Shown: in pieces, positions 43,138-53,095 of the stretch
Position numbering within the stretch: the stretch's first letter is position 1
How the letters are laid out: every line of letters begins with the position of its first letter
From: VXNF01 sp965116465
GTDB lineage: Bacteria; Actinomycetota; Acidimicrobiia; Acidimicrobiales; CATQHL01
Length of the DNA: 64,000 nt
Assembly (NCBI GenBank): GCA_965116465.1
Contig: OZ220687.1
Location: forward strand, 3,224,001-3,288,000
Direction of reading: 5' to 3'
Program-made: the position numbers and the translations under genes
Notes under the pieces: model-generated
Seen by the model: the letters and a program-made list of their open reading frames with translations, nothing else
Databases searched by the model: none
Told to the model about the DNA's origin: nothing

Positions 43138-43362
43138 CGCGTACCCCCTCACCCGCGGCCGCCCCAGCGGCGACCGAGTCTAGGCATCGGCCTGCGGGCG
43201 CTCAACAGGACGCCCGCCACCTGTGTGCGGCATCGACCGACCGGCAGAGATCGGCGGTGCGTCACCATCTCCGGCTCCCGATGGGATCGTCTAGGATCCG
43301 ATCAAGACGCTGCTCGGAGCTTCTAAAGGGGGAGTCGCAGCTTCTGGGGGAGGAGATGCACC

Positions 43363-44514
43363 ATGCGTGCCCTCGTTAGGTCATCCGTTCTACGTGTACT
43401 TGTCGCATCTCTAGCAGTGGTGCTGCTTGCCACCGCCTGCGGCGACGAGGAGGCGGAGGAGGCGCAGCCGCCCCCGCCCGCCCCGGCACCGGCCGAGGCG
43501 CCCGCCCCGCCACCGGAGCCGGCGCCCGAGCCACCGCCGGCGCCTCCGGAGGCTCCGCCGCCCGAGCCCCCGCCCGAGCCTCCGCCAGAGCCGCCGCCGC
43601 CCCCGCCCGCCGAGGCGCCTGCCGAGAAGCCCGTCTACGGCATGGTCACGGCCGTGCAGCACCCCTACTACGCGCCGACCGAAGCAGCGGTCGGTCCCAC
43701 GTGCGAGCGACTGGGCTGCGAGGTCATCTTCCTGCAGCCCTCTTCGTGCGATGCCGCCGAGGAGAGCCAACTCATCCGCGACGTGCTGGCGGCGGGAATC
43801 GACGGGCTGGGAGTCTCGGCCTGCGACGCGGCCGGCGTTCTGCCCGTGGTGGAGGAGGCCGCCGCCACCGGTATCCCGATCGTCACGTTCGACGCCGACT
43901 GCTGCGCCGACATCCGGACGATCGCGGTCTCCAACAGCGACTGGCAGATCGGCGAGTTGCACGCCGTGGCGCTCAACGACCTCCTGCCCGACGGCGGGAA
44001 GGTCGTCAACATCATCGGATCGCTGGCGATGGAGAACGTGCGGACTCGCCTGGACGCGCTCGCAGAGGGCATCAACCCCAACATCGAGATCGAGAACTTC
44101 GAGGACCAGAACGACCTGACCAAGACCGGCCAGATCATCAGGGACGTCCTGACGACCCAGGGCGACGAGGTCGACATCTTCATGACGCAGACCGGGAGTG
44201 CGGCGGTCATCGCGCAGACCCTGGTCGACGAGGGATTCGGCGACATCCCCGTCGTCGGCATCAACGACTTCGAGGACATCCTCGAGTGGGTCCGCAAGGG
44301 CAACATCGTGAGCACGGTGGCGCTGAACCCCGGCGCCCAGGGCGAGTTGGCGCTCGTCGCTCTCGACAAGCTCCGCCAGGGACTCACCCCGTCGGTGGAC
44401 TTCTTCGGGACGGGCGGCGTGATCATCACGCCGGAGAACGTGGACTCCTACGCCGACGACGTGGCGGACCTGAACGCACGCCTGCGGGAGGAATTCGAAG
44501 CCCTCTGGTCGTAA
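43363..44514 (+). CDS. Sugar-type ABC transporter substrate-binding lipoprotein
   Basis: This 383-residue protein has a lipoprotein signal ending LLATACGDEE (Cys at residue 26) and then a roughly 50-residue Pro/Glu/Ala linker before the mature domain. The mature domain is a periplasmic-binding-protein fold of the ribose/xylose type: GLGVSACDAAGVLPVVEEAA, VTFDADCC and GTGGVIITPENVDSYADDV. It is the first gene of an importer operon; a 13-bp-stem hairpin lies between it and the ATPase gene. Which sugar it binds is unknown. Confidence 0.92.
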   Translation: MRALVRSSVLRVLVASLAVVLLATACGDEEAEEAQPPPPAPAPAEAPAPPPEPAPEPPPAPPEAPPPEPPPEPPPEPPPPPPAEAPAEKPVYGMVTAVQHPYYAPTEAAVGPTCERLGCEVIFLQPSSCDAAEESQLIRDVLAAGIDGLGVSACDAAGVLPVVEEAAATGIPIVTFDADCCADIRTIAVSNSDWQIGELHAVALNDLLPDGGKVVNIIGSLAMENVRTRLDALAEGINPNIEIENFEDQNDLTKTGQIIRDVLTTQGDEVDIFMTQTGSAAVIAQTLVDEGFGDIPVVGINDFEDILEWVRKGNIVSTVALNPGAQGELALVALDKLRQGLTPSVDFFGTGGVIITPENVDSYADDVADLNARLREEFEALWS

Positions 44515-44547
44515 CGCCCGGTCCGTCTCGACGGACAGGACGATCCA

Positions 44548-44579
44548 GCGTCGCGCTCCGGTGACACGGAGCGCGACGC
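44548..44579 (+). terminator. Strong hairpin between substrate-binding and ATPase genes
   Basis: A 13-bp perfect stem, GCGTCGCGCTCCG (44548-44560) pairing with 44567-44579, closes a 6-nt loop GTGACA. No T-run follows. Such hairpins after solute-binding genes often stabilise the upstream mRNA and cut read-through, giving more binding protein than ATPase. Confidence 0.7.
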
Positions 44580-44589
44580 GCACGCGGGT

Positions 44590-45351
44590 ATGAACGGCAA
44601 CGGCGCGCCGCTCTACGCCGGGCACGGCCTGACGAAATGGTTCGGCGGGCTGCGTGCCGTCCACGACCTCTCCGTGGAGTTGTTCGCCGGGCAGGTCCTG
44701 GCGCTCGTCGGTGACAACGGCGCCGGCAAGTCGACCGCGCTGAAGATGCTGGCCGGGTCGCTCCGGCCCGACGCCGGCTCCATCACGCTCGACGGCGAGC
44801 ACGTCCGGCTGGCCAGCCCGCGGACGGCCCGGGCACTCGGGATCGAGACCGTGTACCAGGACCTGGCCCTCGCGGACACGCTCGAGGTGGTGCAGAACGT
44901 GTTCTCGGGGCGGGAGCTGACCCGCTACGGCTTCCTGCAGCGCGTCGAGATGACGAAGCAGACGGAGAGTCTGCTGGAGGAGTTCCGCGTCAAGATCCCG
45001 AGCGTCTTCGCCCAGATCTCCTCGCTCTCGGGCGGTCAGCGCCAGGGATGTGCCATCTCGCGGGCCGTCAGCGGGGGCAGCCGGGTGCTGCTGCTGGACG
45101 AGCCCACGGCGGCGCTCGGGGTCGCCGAGCGCAGGAACGTGCTCGAACTCATCAAGGGCCTGCGCGACGCCGGCATCGGCATCCTCATCATCAGCCACAA
45201 CCTGCCCGACGTGTTCGAGGTCGCCGACCGGATCACCGTGCTGCGCCGCGGTCAGCGGGTGGGGACGGTGCCGGCCGCAGACGTCGACGCCGGCGATCTC
45301 GTCGCCATGATCACCGGCGCCTCGGGCAACGCGGCGGCGGGGGACTCCTGA
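44590..45351 (+). CDS. Sugar ABC transporter ATP-binding protein
   Basis: This 253-residue single-domain ATPase energises the importer. Walker A is VGDNGAGKSTALKML, the signature is SSLSGGQRQGCAISRAV and Walker B is VLLLDEPTAALGVAE, followed by the SHNLPDVFEVADRITVLRRG H-loop region. Its single domain differs from the double-domain RbsA type and resembles FrcA-like proteins. The ATG is close after the hairpin; no strong Shine-Dalgarno was seen. Confidence 0.93.
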   Translation: MNGNGAPLYAGHGLTKWFGGLRAVHDLSVELFAGQVLALVGDNGAGKSTALKMLAGSLRPDAGSITLDGEHVRLASPRTARALGIETVYQDLALADTLEVVQNVFSGRELTRYGFLQRVEMTKQTESLLEEFRVKIPSVFAQISSLSGGQRQGCAISRAVSGGSRVLLLDEPTAALGVAERRNVLELIKGLRDAGIGILIISHNLPDVFEVADRITVLRRGQRVGTVPAADVDAGDLVAMITGASGNAAAGDS

Positions 45352-45352
45352 C

Positions 45353-46420
45353 GTGGGCGCCTCCGGTGGGAGTGAGGGCGTCGCGATGACCGTGCGGGGC
45401 GGTTGGGGCGTGGGGAAGTACACCGAGTACCGCAACCTGCTCTTCGGCGCGCAGCGGTACCCGAAGATCATCCTCGCCGCCGTCATCGTCGTCGGCGTGA
45501 TCACGGTGATCATCGACACGCGATTCGCTTCGTGGTTGAACGTCACCAACGTGCTGCGGGCCGCCGCGCCGGTCGGCGTCGCCGCCGTCGGCCAGACGAT
45601 CGTGCTGATCGGCGGGAACTTCGACCTCTCGATCGGCTCGATGGCGGGGCTCACCGGGCTGCTCACGGCGGTGTTCCTGCACAACGGCCTGGGCGCTCCC
45701 GAGACCATCGTGCTGGTGCTGCTCGTCGGTATGGGGCTTGGGCTGGTGAACGCCTTCGTCGTGGGGATCATCCGCATCAACCCCATCATCGGCACGCTGG
45801 GCACGGGGAGCGTCTTCTTCGGGGCGGCGGTGCTCGCCACCAAGGGTGTGCCGCAGGTGTACCCGCGCGAGGGCCTGCTGTTCCTGGTGACCAAGCGGTT
45901 GGGGATCCACCCCTCGGTGTTCGTCTACATCGGCGTGCTGCTGCTGTTCGGCGTGTTCCTGCACATGACCGTCTGGGGGGTGCGGACCTACCTCCTGGGC
46001 GCCAACGTGGAGGCGGCGCGCACCTCGGGCGTTCCCACCACCCAGACCGTGATGATGACCTACGTGATCAGCGGGCTGCTGGCGGCGGTCGGGGGGATCC
46101 TGTTGACGGTGGAGCTCGGCTCGGGCCAGCCGAGCGGCGGCCAGACCTGGCTCCTGTCGACTCTGGCCGGTCCGATCATCGGCGGCGTGGCGGTGACCGG
46201 CGGCGCCGGCACGCTCTTCGGGGCCTTCCTCGGGATGGTGCTCATATCCGAGATCAACAGCGCGCTCGTCTTCGCCGGCTACACCTCCTTCGCCAGGGAG
46301 TTGGCACTCGGCATCGCCATCCTGGTGGCCATGACCACCCAGGCCGACACCATCAGATCGTTGCTGCGGACAGCCCGGCAACGCGCCCGCTTGCGGGCCG
46401 GTGAGGAGGTCGCGGACTGA
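45353..46420 (+). CDS. Sugar ABC transporter permease (RbsC-like)
   Basis: This 355-residue membrane protein has about nine or ten hydrophobic segments and the ribose-type permease signature. The GQTIVLIGGNFDLSIGSMAGL block is diagnostic for the family; GANVEAARTSGVPT is the coupling-helix region that contacts the ATPase. GTG 45353 lies one base after the ATPase stop. It completes a three-gene importer with the upstream binding protein and ATPase. Confidence 0.92.
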   Translation: MGASGGSEGVAMTVRGGWGVGKYTEYRNLLFGAQRYPKIILAAVIVVGVITVIIDTRFASWLNVTNVLRAAAPVGVAAVGQTIVLIGGNFDLSIGSMAGLTGLLTAVFLHNGLGAPETIVLVLLVGMGLGLVNAFVVGIIRINPIIGTLGTGSVFFGAAVLATKGVPQVYPREGLLFLVTKRLGIHPSVFVYIGVLLLFGVFLHMTVWGVRTYLLGANVEAARTSGVPTTQTVMMTYVISGLLAAVGGILLTVELGSGQPSGGQTWLLSTLAGPIIGGVAVTGGAGTLFGAFLGMVLISEINSALVFAGYTSFARELALGIAILVAMTTQADTIRSLLRTARQRARLRAGEEVAD

Positions 46421-46424
46421 CCGG

Positions 46425-47771
46425 CTAGTGGAGCCCGGCCAGTTTGGCATCGTCGAAGCGCCCCGCCTCGATGTCCGCCAGGGCGCGCTCGAAGATGGCC
46501 AGCGCCTCATCGGCGTCGCTGCGTGTGATCGTCAGCGGCGGCGTGATCTCCATGACGTTCCCGAAGGCCAGCAGGATCAGCCCCAGCTCGAAGCACCGGT
46601 AGGCCAGCCGGTGGGCGTCGGTGGTGGCCGGTTCCCGGGTCTGCTGATCGGTCACCAACTCCACGCCGAGCAGCAGCCCCTTGCCCCGGACGTCGCCGAT
46701 GAGGGGGTGCCTGCGCTTCATCTCGAGCAGCTTCTCCTTGAGGTAGCCGCCCACGTCGGCCGCGTTCCCGGCGAGGTTCTCGCGGTGCAGCACCTCCATG
46801 AAGGCCAGGGACGTGGTGCACGAGACCGGGTGACCTCCGAGCGTGTACGCGGTGTAGATGTCGACCTCGAGGATCTCGGTGCGCCCGACCACGGCCGACA
46901 GGGGGAAGCCCCCGCCGAGCGGCTTGGCGAGGCCGACCGCGTCGGCCTCGATGCCGAAGTGCTCGAACCCGAACATCCGCCCGGTCCGGCCGAACGCCGT
47001 CTTGATCTCGTCGAAGACCAGCCAGATGCCGTGCTCGTCGCACAACTCCCGCAGCGCCGGGAAGTAGTTGTCCGGGGGCACGATCTCCCCGCTGTCGGAC
47101 TGGATGCTCTCGGCGAATATGGCCGCCGTCTCGTCCGCAGGGGAGACGTTCGTCAACAACTCGGTGCGGAGGAAGTCCAGGCACCGGAGGGAGCACTCCT
47201 GGGGGTCGCACGGTCCCCACGTGCACCGGTAGGGGTTGGGGTAGGGCGCCTTGGTGATGTGACCGCCGGGGATCGGCGTGCTCAGAGCACCGTGCCCGGA
47301 GATGGCCCCGGAGCCGATCGTCATGCCGTGGAACGCGCCGATGAAGGAGACGATGCGGGGACGGCCCGAGGCCACAGGGACCACCTTGGCGAGGTAGTCC
47401 ATGGCGTCGGATCCGGAGACGCCGAACCAGACCTTCTTGTCGAAATCGCCCGGGAAGAGGTCGACGAGGCGCTCCGCCAGTTCGACGGCGGGCTCGTGGA
47501 TGTAGCAGACGAGCGGGTGCGCGTACTCCTTGTCGATCGCCGCGATCGCGGCATCGCGCACCTCGGGATGGCCGTAGCCGACGGGGACCGCCCCACCGCA
47601 GCCCATCCAGTCCAGATACTCGTTGCCGTCAGGGTCCCACAGGCGCACGCCCTCGGCCCTGCCCACGACGAAGGGGTAGAGCCGGTACTTCAACGACTTG
47701 GTAATGACTGCGTCGTCGCGGCGGGCGATCTCCGTGGTCAATCGAATGTCCCTGGGCCCGTGAGCATCCAT
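46425..47771 (-). CDS. Class III PLP-dependent aminotransferase
   Basis: This 448-residue enzyme has the class III fold: GNEYLDWMGCGGAVPVGYGH, the FGVSGSDAMDYLAKV block, VFDEIKTAFGRTGRMF with the PLP-binding Asp, and the PLP lysine in GLAKPLGGGFPLSAV. Its donor and acceptor are unknown; the family includes ornithine, GABA and diamine aminotransferases. It ends 4 bp from the converging permease gene. It is followed by a leftward isopenicillin-synthase-like gene upstream. Confidence 0.9.
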   Translation of the reverse strand: MDAHGPRDIRLTTEIARRDDAVITKSLKYRLYPFVVGRAEGVRLWDPDGNEYLDWMGCGGAVPVGYGHPEVRDAAIAAIDKEYAHPLVCYIHEPAVELAERLVDLFPGDFDKKVWFGVSGSDAMDYLAKVVPVASGRPRIVSFIGAFHGMTIGSGAISGHGALSTPIPGGHITKAPYPNPYRCTWGPCDPQECSLRCLDFLRTELLTNVSPADETAAIFAESIQSDSGEIVPPDNYFPALRELCDEHGIWLVFDEIKTAFGRTGRMFGFEHFGIEADAVGLAKPLGGGFPLSAVVGRTEILEVDIYTAYTLGGHPVSCTTSLAFMEVLHRENLAGNAADVGGYLKEKLLEMKRRHPLIGDVRGKGLLLGVELVTDQQTREPATTDAHRLAYRCFELGLILLAFGNVMEITPPLTITRSDADEALAIFERALADIEAGRFDDAKLAGLH

Positions 47772-47847
47772 CGCTAGGTTCCTTCACTCATTGCCGAGGA
47801 GCGGTGCTTGCGGAGCGATCATCGTTGCATGCGCGGTACGCGCTGTC

Positions 47848-48870
47848 CTAGTAGCTGCTCTCCACGGTGCTGGCGAACTTGCCCAGCAGGTGGGGGCCGG
47901 CCAGGACCGGCTCGTAGCGGGGGGACTCGCCGGGTTCCAGGCAGGTGGGCAGGCAGCGCACCTCGGCGTCCCAGGCCACGTTGTGGAAGAACACGATGCT
48001 CTGGCGCCTCGTGGAGCGTCCGGCGTCGGCCGGAGGCAGCCCGACGCGATGCAGTGTGGAGACCCAGCGATCGTTCGTCCAGCGGGCCATCATGTCGCCC
48101 AGGTTGACAACGAATCCGCCCGGGACCACCGGCACGGCGGCCCACCCGTCGGGCCCCATCACCTCCAGGCCGCCGGGCGCCTCCTCGTAGCAGAGGATGG
48201 AGAGCGTGCCGTAGTCGGTGTGCGCGCCGGCGCGCAACTGGCCCGGAAGCGAGCGGGCCTCCAGATGGGGGTAGTTGATCGCCCGCATGGCACTGGAGTG
48301 GTGCGGCAGGAAGGGCTCGAAGTGATCCTCCGGGAGCCCCAGTCCGGTGGCCATGATCGATAGCAGCCGGCCGGCCAGATCCGCCATGGTCCGGAAGTAC
48401 GCCTCCCAGGCGGGGCGCAGCGACGGCGGTTGTTCGGGCCAGCGGGGCTCGGCCAGGATCGCCTCGGCGCCGGGCGGGATGACCGCCGGCAGCTCCAGCG
48501 GCCCCATGTTGAGGCTCTCCTTCAGGTCCGGCGGGGTGCTGTTGCCGAGAGAGCGGGCCAACACCTCGCCCTTGACGGGGGAGTAGCCGTAGGCGTAGTC
48601 CTCCGATGGGGCCGGGCTGCGGCGCTTCACCTCCAGCGGCAGATCGAAGAACTCCCGCGCCGCCGCCCAGACGGCGTCGATCGCCCTCTCGGGCACGCCG
48701 TGGCCGACGATGACGAAGAAGCCGATGGTGCGACAGGCCTCGTCCACGGCCCGACCCACCTCGGCCAACCCGTCGCCACCGGCGGCGGCGGGCGAGATGT
48801 CGATGATCGGAACGGGGGACTCCAACGTCGCCGACGCGGTGGCCGGCGCCCCGCCGGGAATGATGCTCAT
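47848..48870 (-). CDS. Isopenicillin-N-synthase-like 2-oxoglutarate/Fe(II) oxygenase
   Basis: This 340-residue jelly-roll oxygenase has GFFVIVGHGVPERAID near the start and the iron-binding HTDYGTLSIL (HxD) with the second His in STLHRVGLP. The RRQSIVFF segment supplies the Arg-x-Ser that binds 2-oxoglutarate in this family. ATG 48870 begins the conserved chain. The substrate is unknown; members hydroxylate or cyclise small molecules. It precedes the aminotransferase on the same strand, 76 bp away. Confidence 0.9.
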   Translation of the reverse strand: MSIIPGGAPATASATLESPVPIIDISPAAAGGDGLAEVGRAVDEACRTIGFFVIVGHGVPERAIDAVWAAAREFFDLPLEVKRRSPAPSEDYAYGYSPVKGEVLARSLGNSTPPDLKESLNMGPLELPAVIPPGAEAILAEPRWPEQPPSLRPAWEAYFRTMADLAGRLLSIMATGLGLPEDHFEPFLPHHSSAMRAINYPHLEARSLPGQLRAGAHTDYGTLSILCYEEAPGGLEVMGPDGWAAVPVVPGGFVVNLGDMMARWTNDRWVSTLHRVGLPPADAGRSTRRQSIVFFHNVAWDAEVRCLPTCLEPGESPRYEPVLAGPHLLGKFASTVESSY

Positions 48871-48960
48871 GGCCGCGCCGACACCGCCGGAGCGCACGGG
48901 ATCTCCGCCCGGGGTAGGTATTCGCCATTGCTATTCATATACTTATCGTCACTTTGAATC

Positions 48961-49380
48961 CTATCCGGACGGCGCGTCTGCGGATGCGTCGTCTCGGTGC
49001 AGGTTCAGTGATGCGGAGTTCATGCAGTAGCGCTCGCCGGTCGGGGCGGGGCCGTCGTCGAAGATGTGTCCCAGGTGCGCCCCGCAGTTGTTGCACACCG
49101 CCTCGGTGCGGACCCAGCCGTGGCTCAGATCGGTGCGGCGCCCCACCCGGTCCTCGCCCATCTCCGAGTGGAAGCTGGGCCAGCCCGTACCGGAGTCGTA
49201 CTTGGTTTCGCTGGTGAACAGCGCTTCGTCGCAGACCACGCAGTGGTAGACGCCGTCGTCCTTGCAGTCCCAGTACTCGCCGGTGAAGGCCCGCTCGGTG
49301 CCGGCCTCCTGGGTGACGTGGTACTGGAGCGGGGAGAGCCGCCGGCGGAGTCCTTGCCGGTCTTGCTTGTCGGTGGTCAT
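48961..49380 (-). CDS. msrB: Peptide-methionine (R)-S-oxide reductase
   Basis: This 139-residue enzyme repairs methionine-R-sulfoxide in proteins using thioredoxin. It shows zinc pairs CVVC and CNNC, the SGTGWPSFHSEM block, LGHIFDDGPAPTGERYC and the catalytic Cys in RYCMNSASL. It is leftward and divergent from recA; a 20-bp palindrome (49416-49435) lies 36 bp upstream of its start. Confidence 0.95.
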   Translation of the reverse strand: MTTDKQDRQGLRRRLSPLQYHVTQEAGTERAFTGEYWDCKDDGVYHCVVCDEALFTSETKYDSGTGWPSFHSEMGEDRVGRRTDLSHGWVRTEAVCNNCGAHLGHIFDDGPAPTGERYCMNSASLNLHRDDASADAPSG

Positions 49381-49415
49381 GGTGCCTCCAAAAGCCGTGC
49401 AGCGAACAAGCGTAT

Positions 49416-49435
49416 GGATTACACTGCTGTAATCC
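49416..49435. promoter_or_regulatory. Perfect 20-bp palindrome, candidate SOS or msrB operator
   Basis: GGATTACACTGCTGTAATCC is a perfect palindrome with the core TTACA-CTGC-TGTAA. It lies between the divergent msrB and recA genes, about 153 bp before the recA ATG and 36 bp before the msrB ATG. The lexA upstream region has a close relative at 63461-63476, so LexA is one candidate binder. The GAAC-N4-GTTC box typical of actinobacteria was not seen here. Confidence 0.5.
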
Positions 49436-49588
49436 GGAGTTGCCGTACGTGCTACACATAGTGTCTCACAACGCTCTGTGTCACACCCCCTCGGCAGGGT
49501 ATTCGCAGACCGCTTCCCCTCGAAACGATCGATCCAGCCGGCGCCGGTGGCGGCCGGGGAATCAAACCACCCAGGAGGTCATGAACCG

Positions 49589-50643
49589 ATGACGACCGAC
49601 ACCAACGGCAGGGTCCGCGAGCAGGCTCTGGACCTGGCCCTCCGCCAGATCGAGAAGAACTTCGGCAAGGGCGCCATCATGCGAATGGGCGAGAAGGGCG
49701 TCACGCAGATCGAGTCCGTGTCCACCGGGGCGCTGGCCCTCGACGTGGCACTCGGGATCGGCGGTCTGCCCCGCGGCAGGGTCACGGAGATCTTCGGACC
49801 CGAATCCTCCGGCAAGACCACGCTGGCCCTGCACGTGGTGGCCGAGGCGCAGCGCACCGGCGGGGTGTGTGCCTACATCGACGCCGAGCACGCCCTGGAT
49901 CCGGTCTATGCCCGGGCCATCGGGGTGGACGTGGACGAGATGCTGATCTCCCAGCCCGACACCGGCGAGCAGGCTCTGGAGATCGCCGACGTGCTGATCC
50001 GCTCGGGCGCCATCGACGTGGTGGCGATCGACTCGGTGGCCGCGCTCACGCCCCGGGCCGAGATCGAGGGCGAGATGGGCGACACCCACGTGGGTCTGCA
50101 GGCCCGGCTGATGTCCCAGGCCCTGCGCAAGCTCACCGCCAACCTGAACAAGACCCGCTCGCTGTGCATCTTCATCAACCAGCTGCGCGAGAAGATCGGG
50201 GTGATGTTCGGCTCGCCGGAGACCACCCCCGGTGGGCGGGCGCTGAAGTTCTACTCCTCGGTGCGCCTTGACATTCGCCGCATCGAGTCCATCAAGAACG
50301 GTGCCGAGGTGGTCGGCAACCGCACCCGCGTCCGGGTGGTCAAGAACAAGACGGCGCCACCGTTCCGCACCGCCGAGTTCGACATCATGTACTCCAGGGC
50401 ATCAGCCGGGAGGGTTCGGTTCTGGACCTGGCCGTGAACCTCGACATCGTGAAGAAGTCGGGGGCCTGGTACACCTACGAGGGCGATCAGATCGGCCAGG
50501 GGCGCGAGAACGTCAAGACCTTCCTGCGGGAGAACCCCGCCCTGGTGCTGGAGATGGCCGGGAAGGTCACCGACCGCCTGCTGCCGCAGCCCGCCGAGGA
50601 GGCTGAGGAGTTGGCCGATGAGGAGGTCGCAGCCGCCCGGTAG
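49589..50643 (+). CDS. recA: RecA recombinase, with an apparent 1-nt deletion
   Basis: RecA drives homologous pairing and activates LexA self-cleavage. ATG 49589 has AGGAGGT upstream. The chain shows IEKNFGKGAIMRMG, Walker A in GPESSGKTTLALHV, YIDAEHALDPVYA, and VFGTPETTPGG-like IGVMFGSPETTPGGRALK. The frame is broken near 50395-50398: after DIMYS it runs into an out-of-frame stop at 50435-50437, while GISREGSVLDLAVNLDIV continues in the next frame to 50643. Restoring one base (reading SEG) gives a normal 351-residue RecA. The downstream part keeps full conservation, so a sequencing or assembly error is likely. Confidence 0.93.
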
Positions 50644-50744
50644 CGCTCCGGAGGCTCCCGGCGACAGCGGGGTTGTGCGCCGCCGGCCCGCCCGGTCTGC
50701 TCCGGCAGGACCGGCGGGCCAAGGTGGCCTCTACGATTGAGCAC

Positions 50745-52166
<1,422 letters not shown>

Positions 52167-52204
52167 GTGATCTGCCCGGCGGGCTGCCGCGGCGGCTCGC
52201 CGTC

Positions 52205-53095
52205 GTGGGTTCCACCGCCTCGGGCAAGTCGGCCCTGGCGCTGGAGGTGGCGCGGCGGCGCCAACCGGCCGAGTTGCTGTCGATGGACGCCATGGCGGTC
52301 TACCGGGGCATGGATGTCGGCACCGCAACCCCCACCGCCGCGGAGTTGGCAGGTCTGGCCTGCGCCGGCATCGACCTCTGCGAACCCGGCGAGGATTTCT
52401 CCGTGGGGGCGTATCAGGCCGCCGTTCGGCAGCGGCTCGCCGAGGCGGACCGGCGAGGCATCGCCGTCGTGGCTGTCGGCGGCACCGGGCTGTACGTGCG
52501 TGCCGTGGTCGACGACCTGCAGATCCCCGGCCGCTACCCGGAGGTTCGAGCCGAACTGGAGGCCATCGCCGACACCGCAACCCTGCATGAGCGCCTGCGG
52601 GAGCATGACCCGCTGGCCGCGGAACGGACCGGACCCCAGAACAGGAGGCGGATCATCCGCGCCCTCGAGGTGACCCTCGGCAGCGGTCGGCCGTTCAGCT
52701 CCTACGGGCCCGGGCTGGAGAGCTACGGCCCCAGCCGCTTCACCCAGGTGGGGCTGCGCCTGCCGCGGCCGCTGCTGGACGCCCGGATCGCCGAGCGCTA
52801 CAGGATGCAGATCGAAGCCGGGTTCCTGAACGAGGTGCGTCGCTTGCATGACGGGGCGGTGCCGCTGTCACGCACGGCGCGCCACGCGCTGGGCTATCGG
52901 GAACTGCTGGCGCACCTGGAGGGTCGCTGCAGCCTGCCCGAGGCGCTGGCCGAGGCGACACGCCGGACGCGCCGCTTCGCCCGGCGCCAGGAGCGCTGGT
53001 TCAGGCGCGATCCTCGGATTCGGTGGTTGGATGTACGCGAGGATCCAATGGAGGTCCTGCCCGCCGTCCTGGAGACGTTCGACCGATGCACCTGA
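52205..53095 (+). CDS. miaA: tRNA dimethylallyltransferase MiaA, start unusual
   Basis: MiaA adds the dimethylallyl group to A37 of tRNAs. The P-loop GSTASGKSALALEVARR, LSMDAMAVYRGMDVGTATP and GGTGLYVRAVVDDL are all present. The only conventional in-frame start is GTG 52205, which would begin at the P-loop and delete the first beta strand (RRLAVVG). The frame is open upstream to CTG 52163, which overlaps the miaB TGA as CTGA; a CTG start would restore the strand. The annotated start is the conservative choice; the true start is probably CTG 52163. Confidence 0.92.
   Translation: MGSTASGKSALALEVARRRQPAELLSMDAMAVYRGMDVGTATPTAAELAGLACAGIDLCEPGEDFSVGAYQAAVRQRLAEADRRGIAVVAVGGTGLYVRAVVDDLQIPGRYPEVRAELEAIADTATLHERLREHDPLAAERTGPQNRRRIIRALEVTLGSGRPFSSYGPGLESYGPSRFTQVGLRLPRPLLDARIAERYRMQIEAGFLNEVRRLHDGAVPLSRTARHALGYRELLAHLEGRCSLPEALAEATRRTRRFARRQERWFRRDPRIRWLDVREDPMEVLPAVLETFDRCT

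Noticed and set aside
43411..45894. 827-codon antisense ORF across the ABC transporter
   Set aside because: It spans three solid genes and is low-complexity in composition, a shadow frame.
49381..49588. Classical actinobacterial LexA box (GAAC-N4-GTTC) before recA
   Set aside because: No such sequence was found; the only palindrome is of the TTACA-N4-TGTAA type.
49478..49588. N-terminal extension of RecA by 37 residues from ATG 49478
   Set aside because: ATG 49589 has a strong AGGAGGT and begins the conserved RecA N-terminus, while the extension is not RecA-like.
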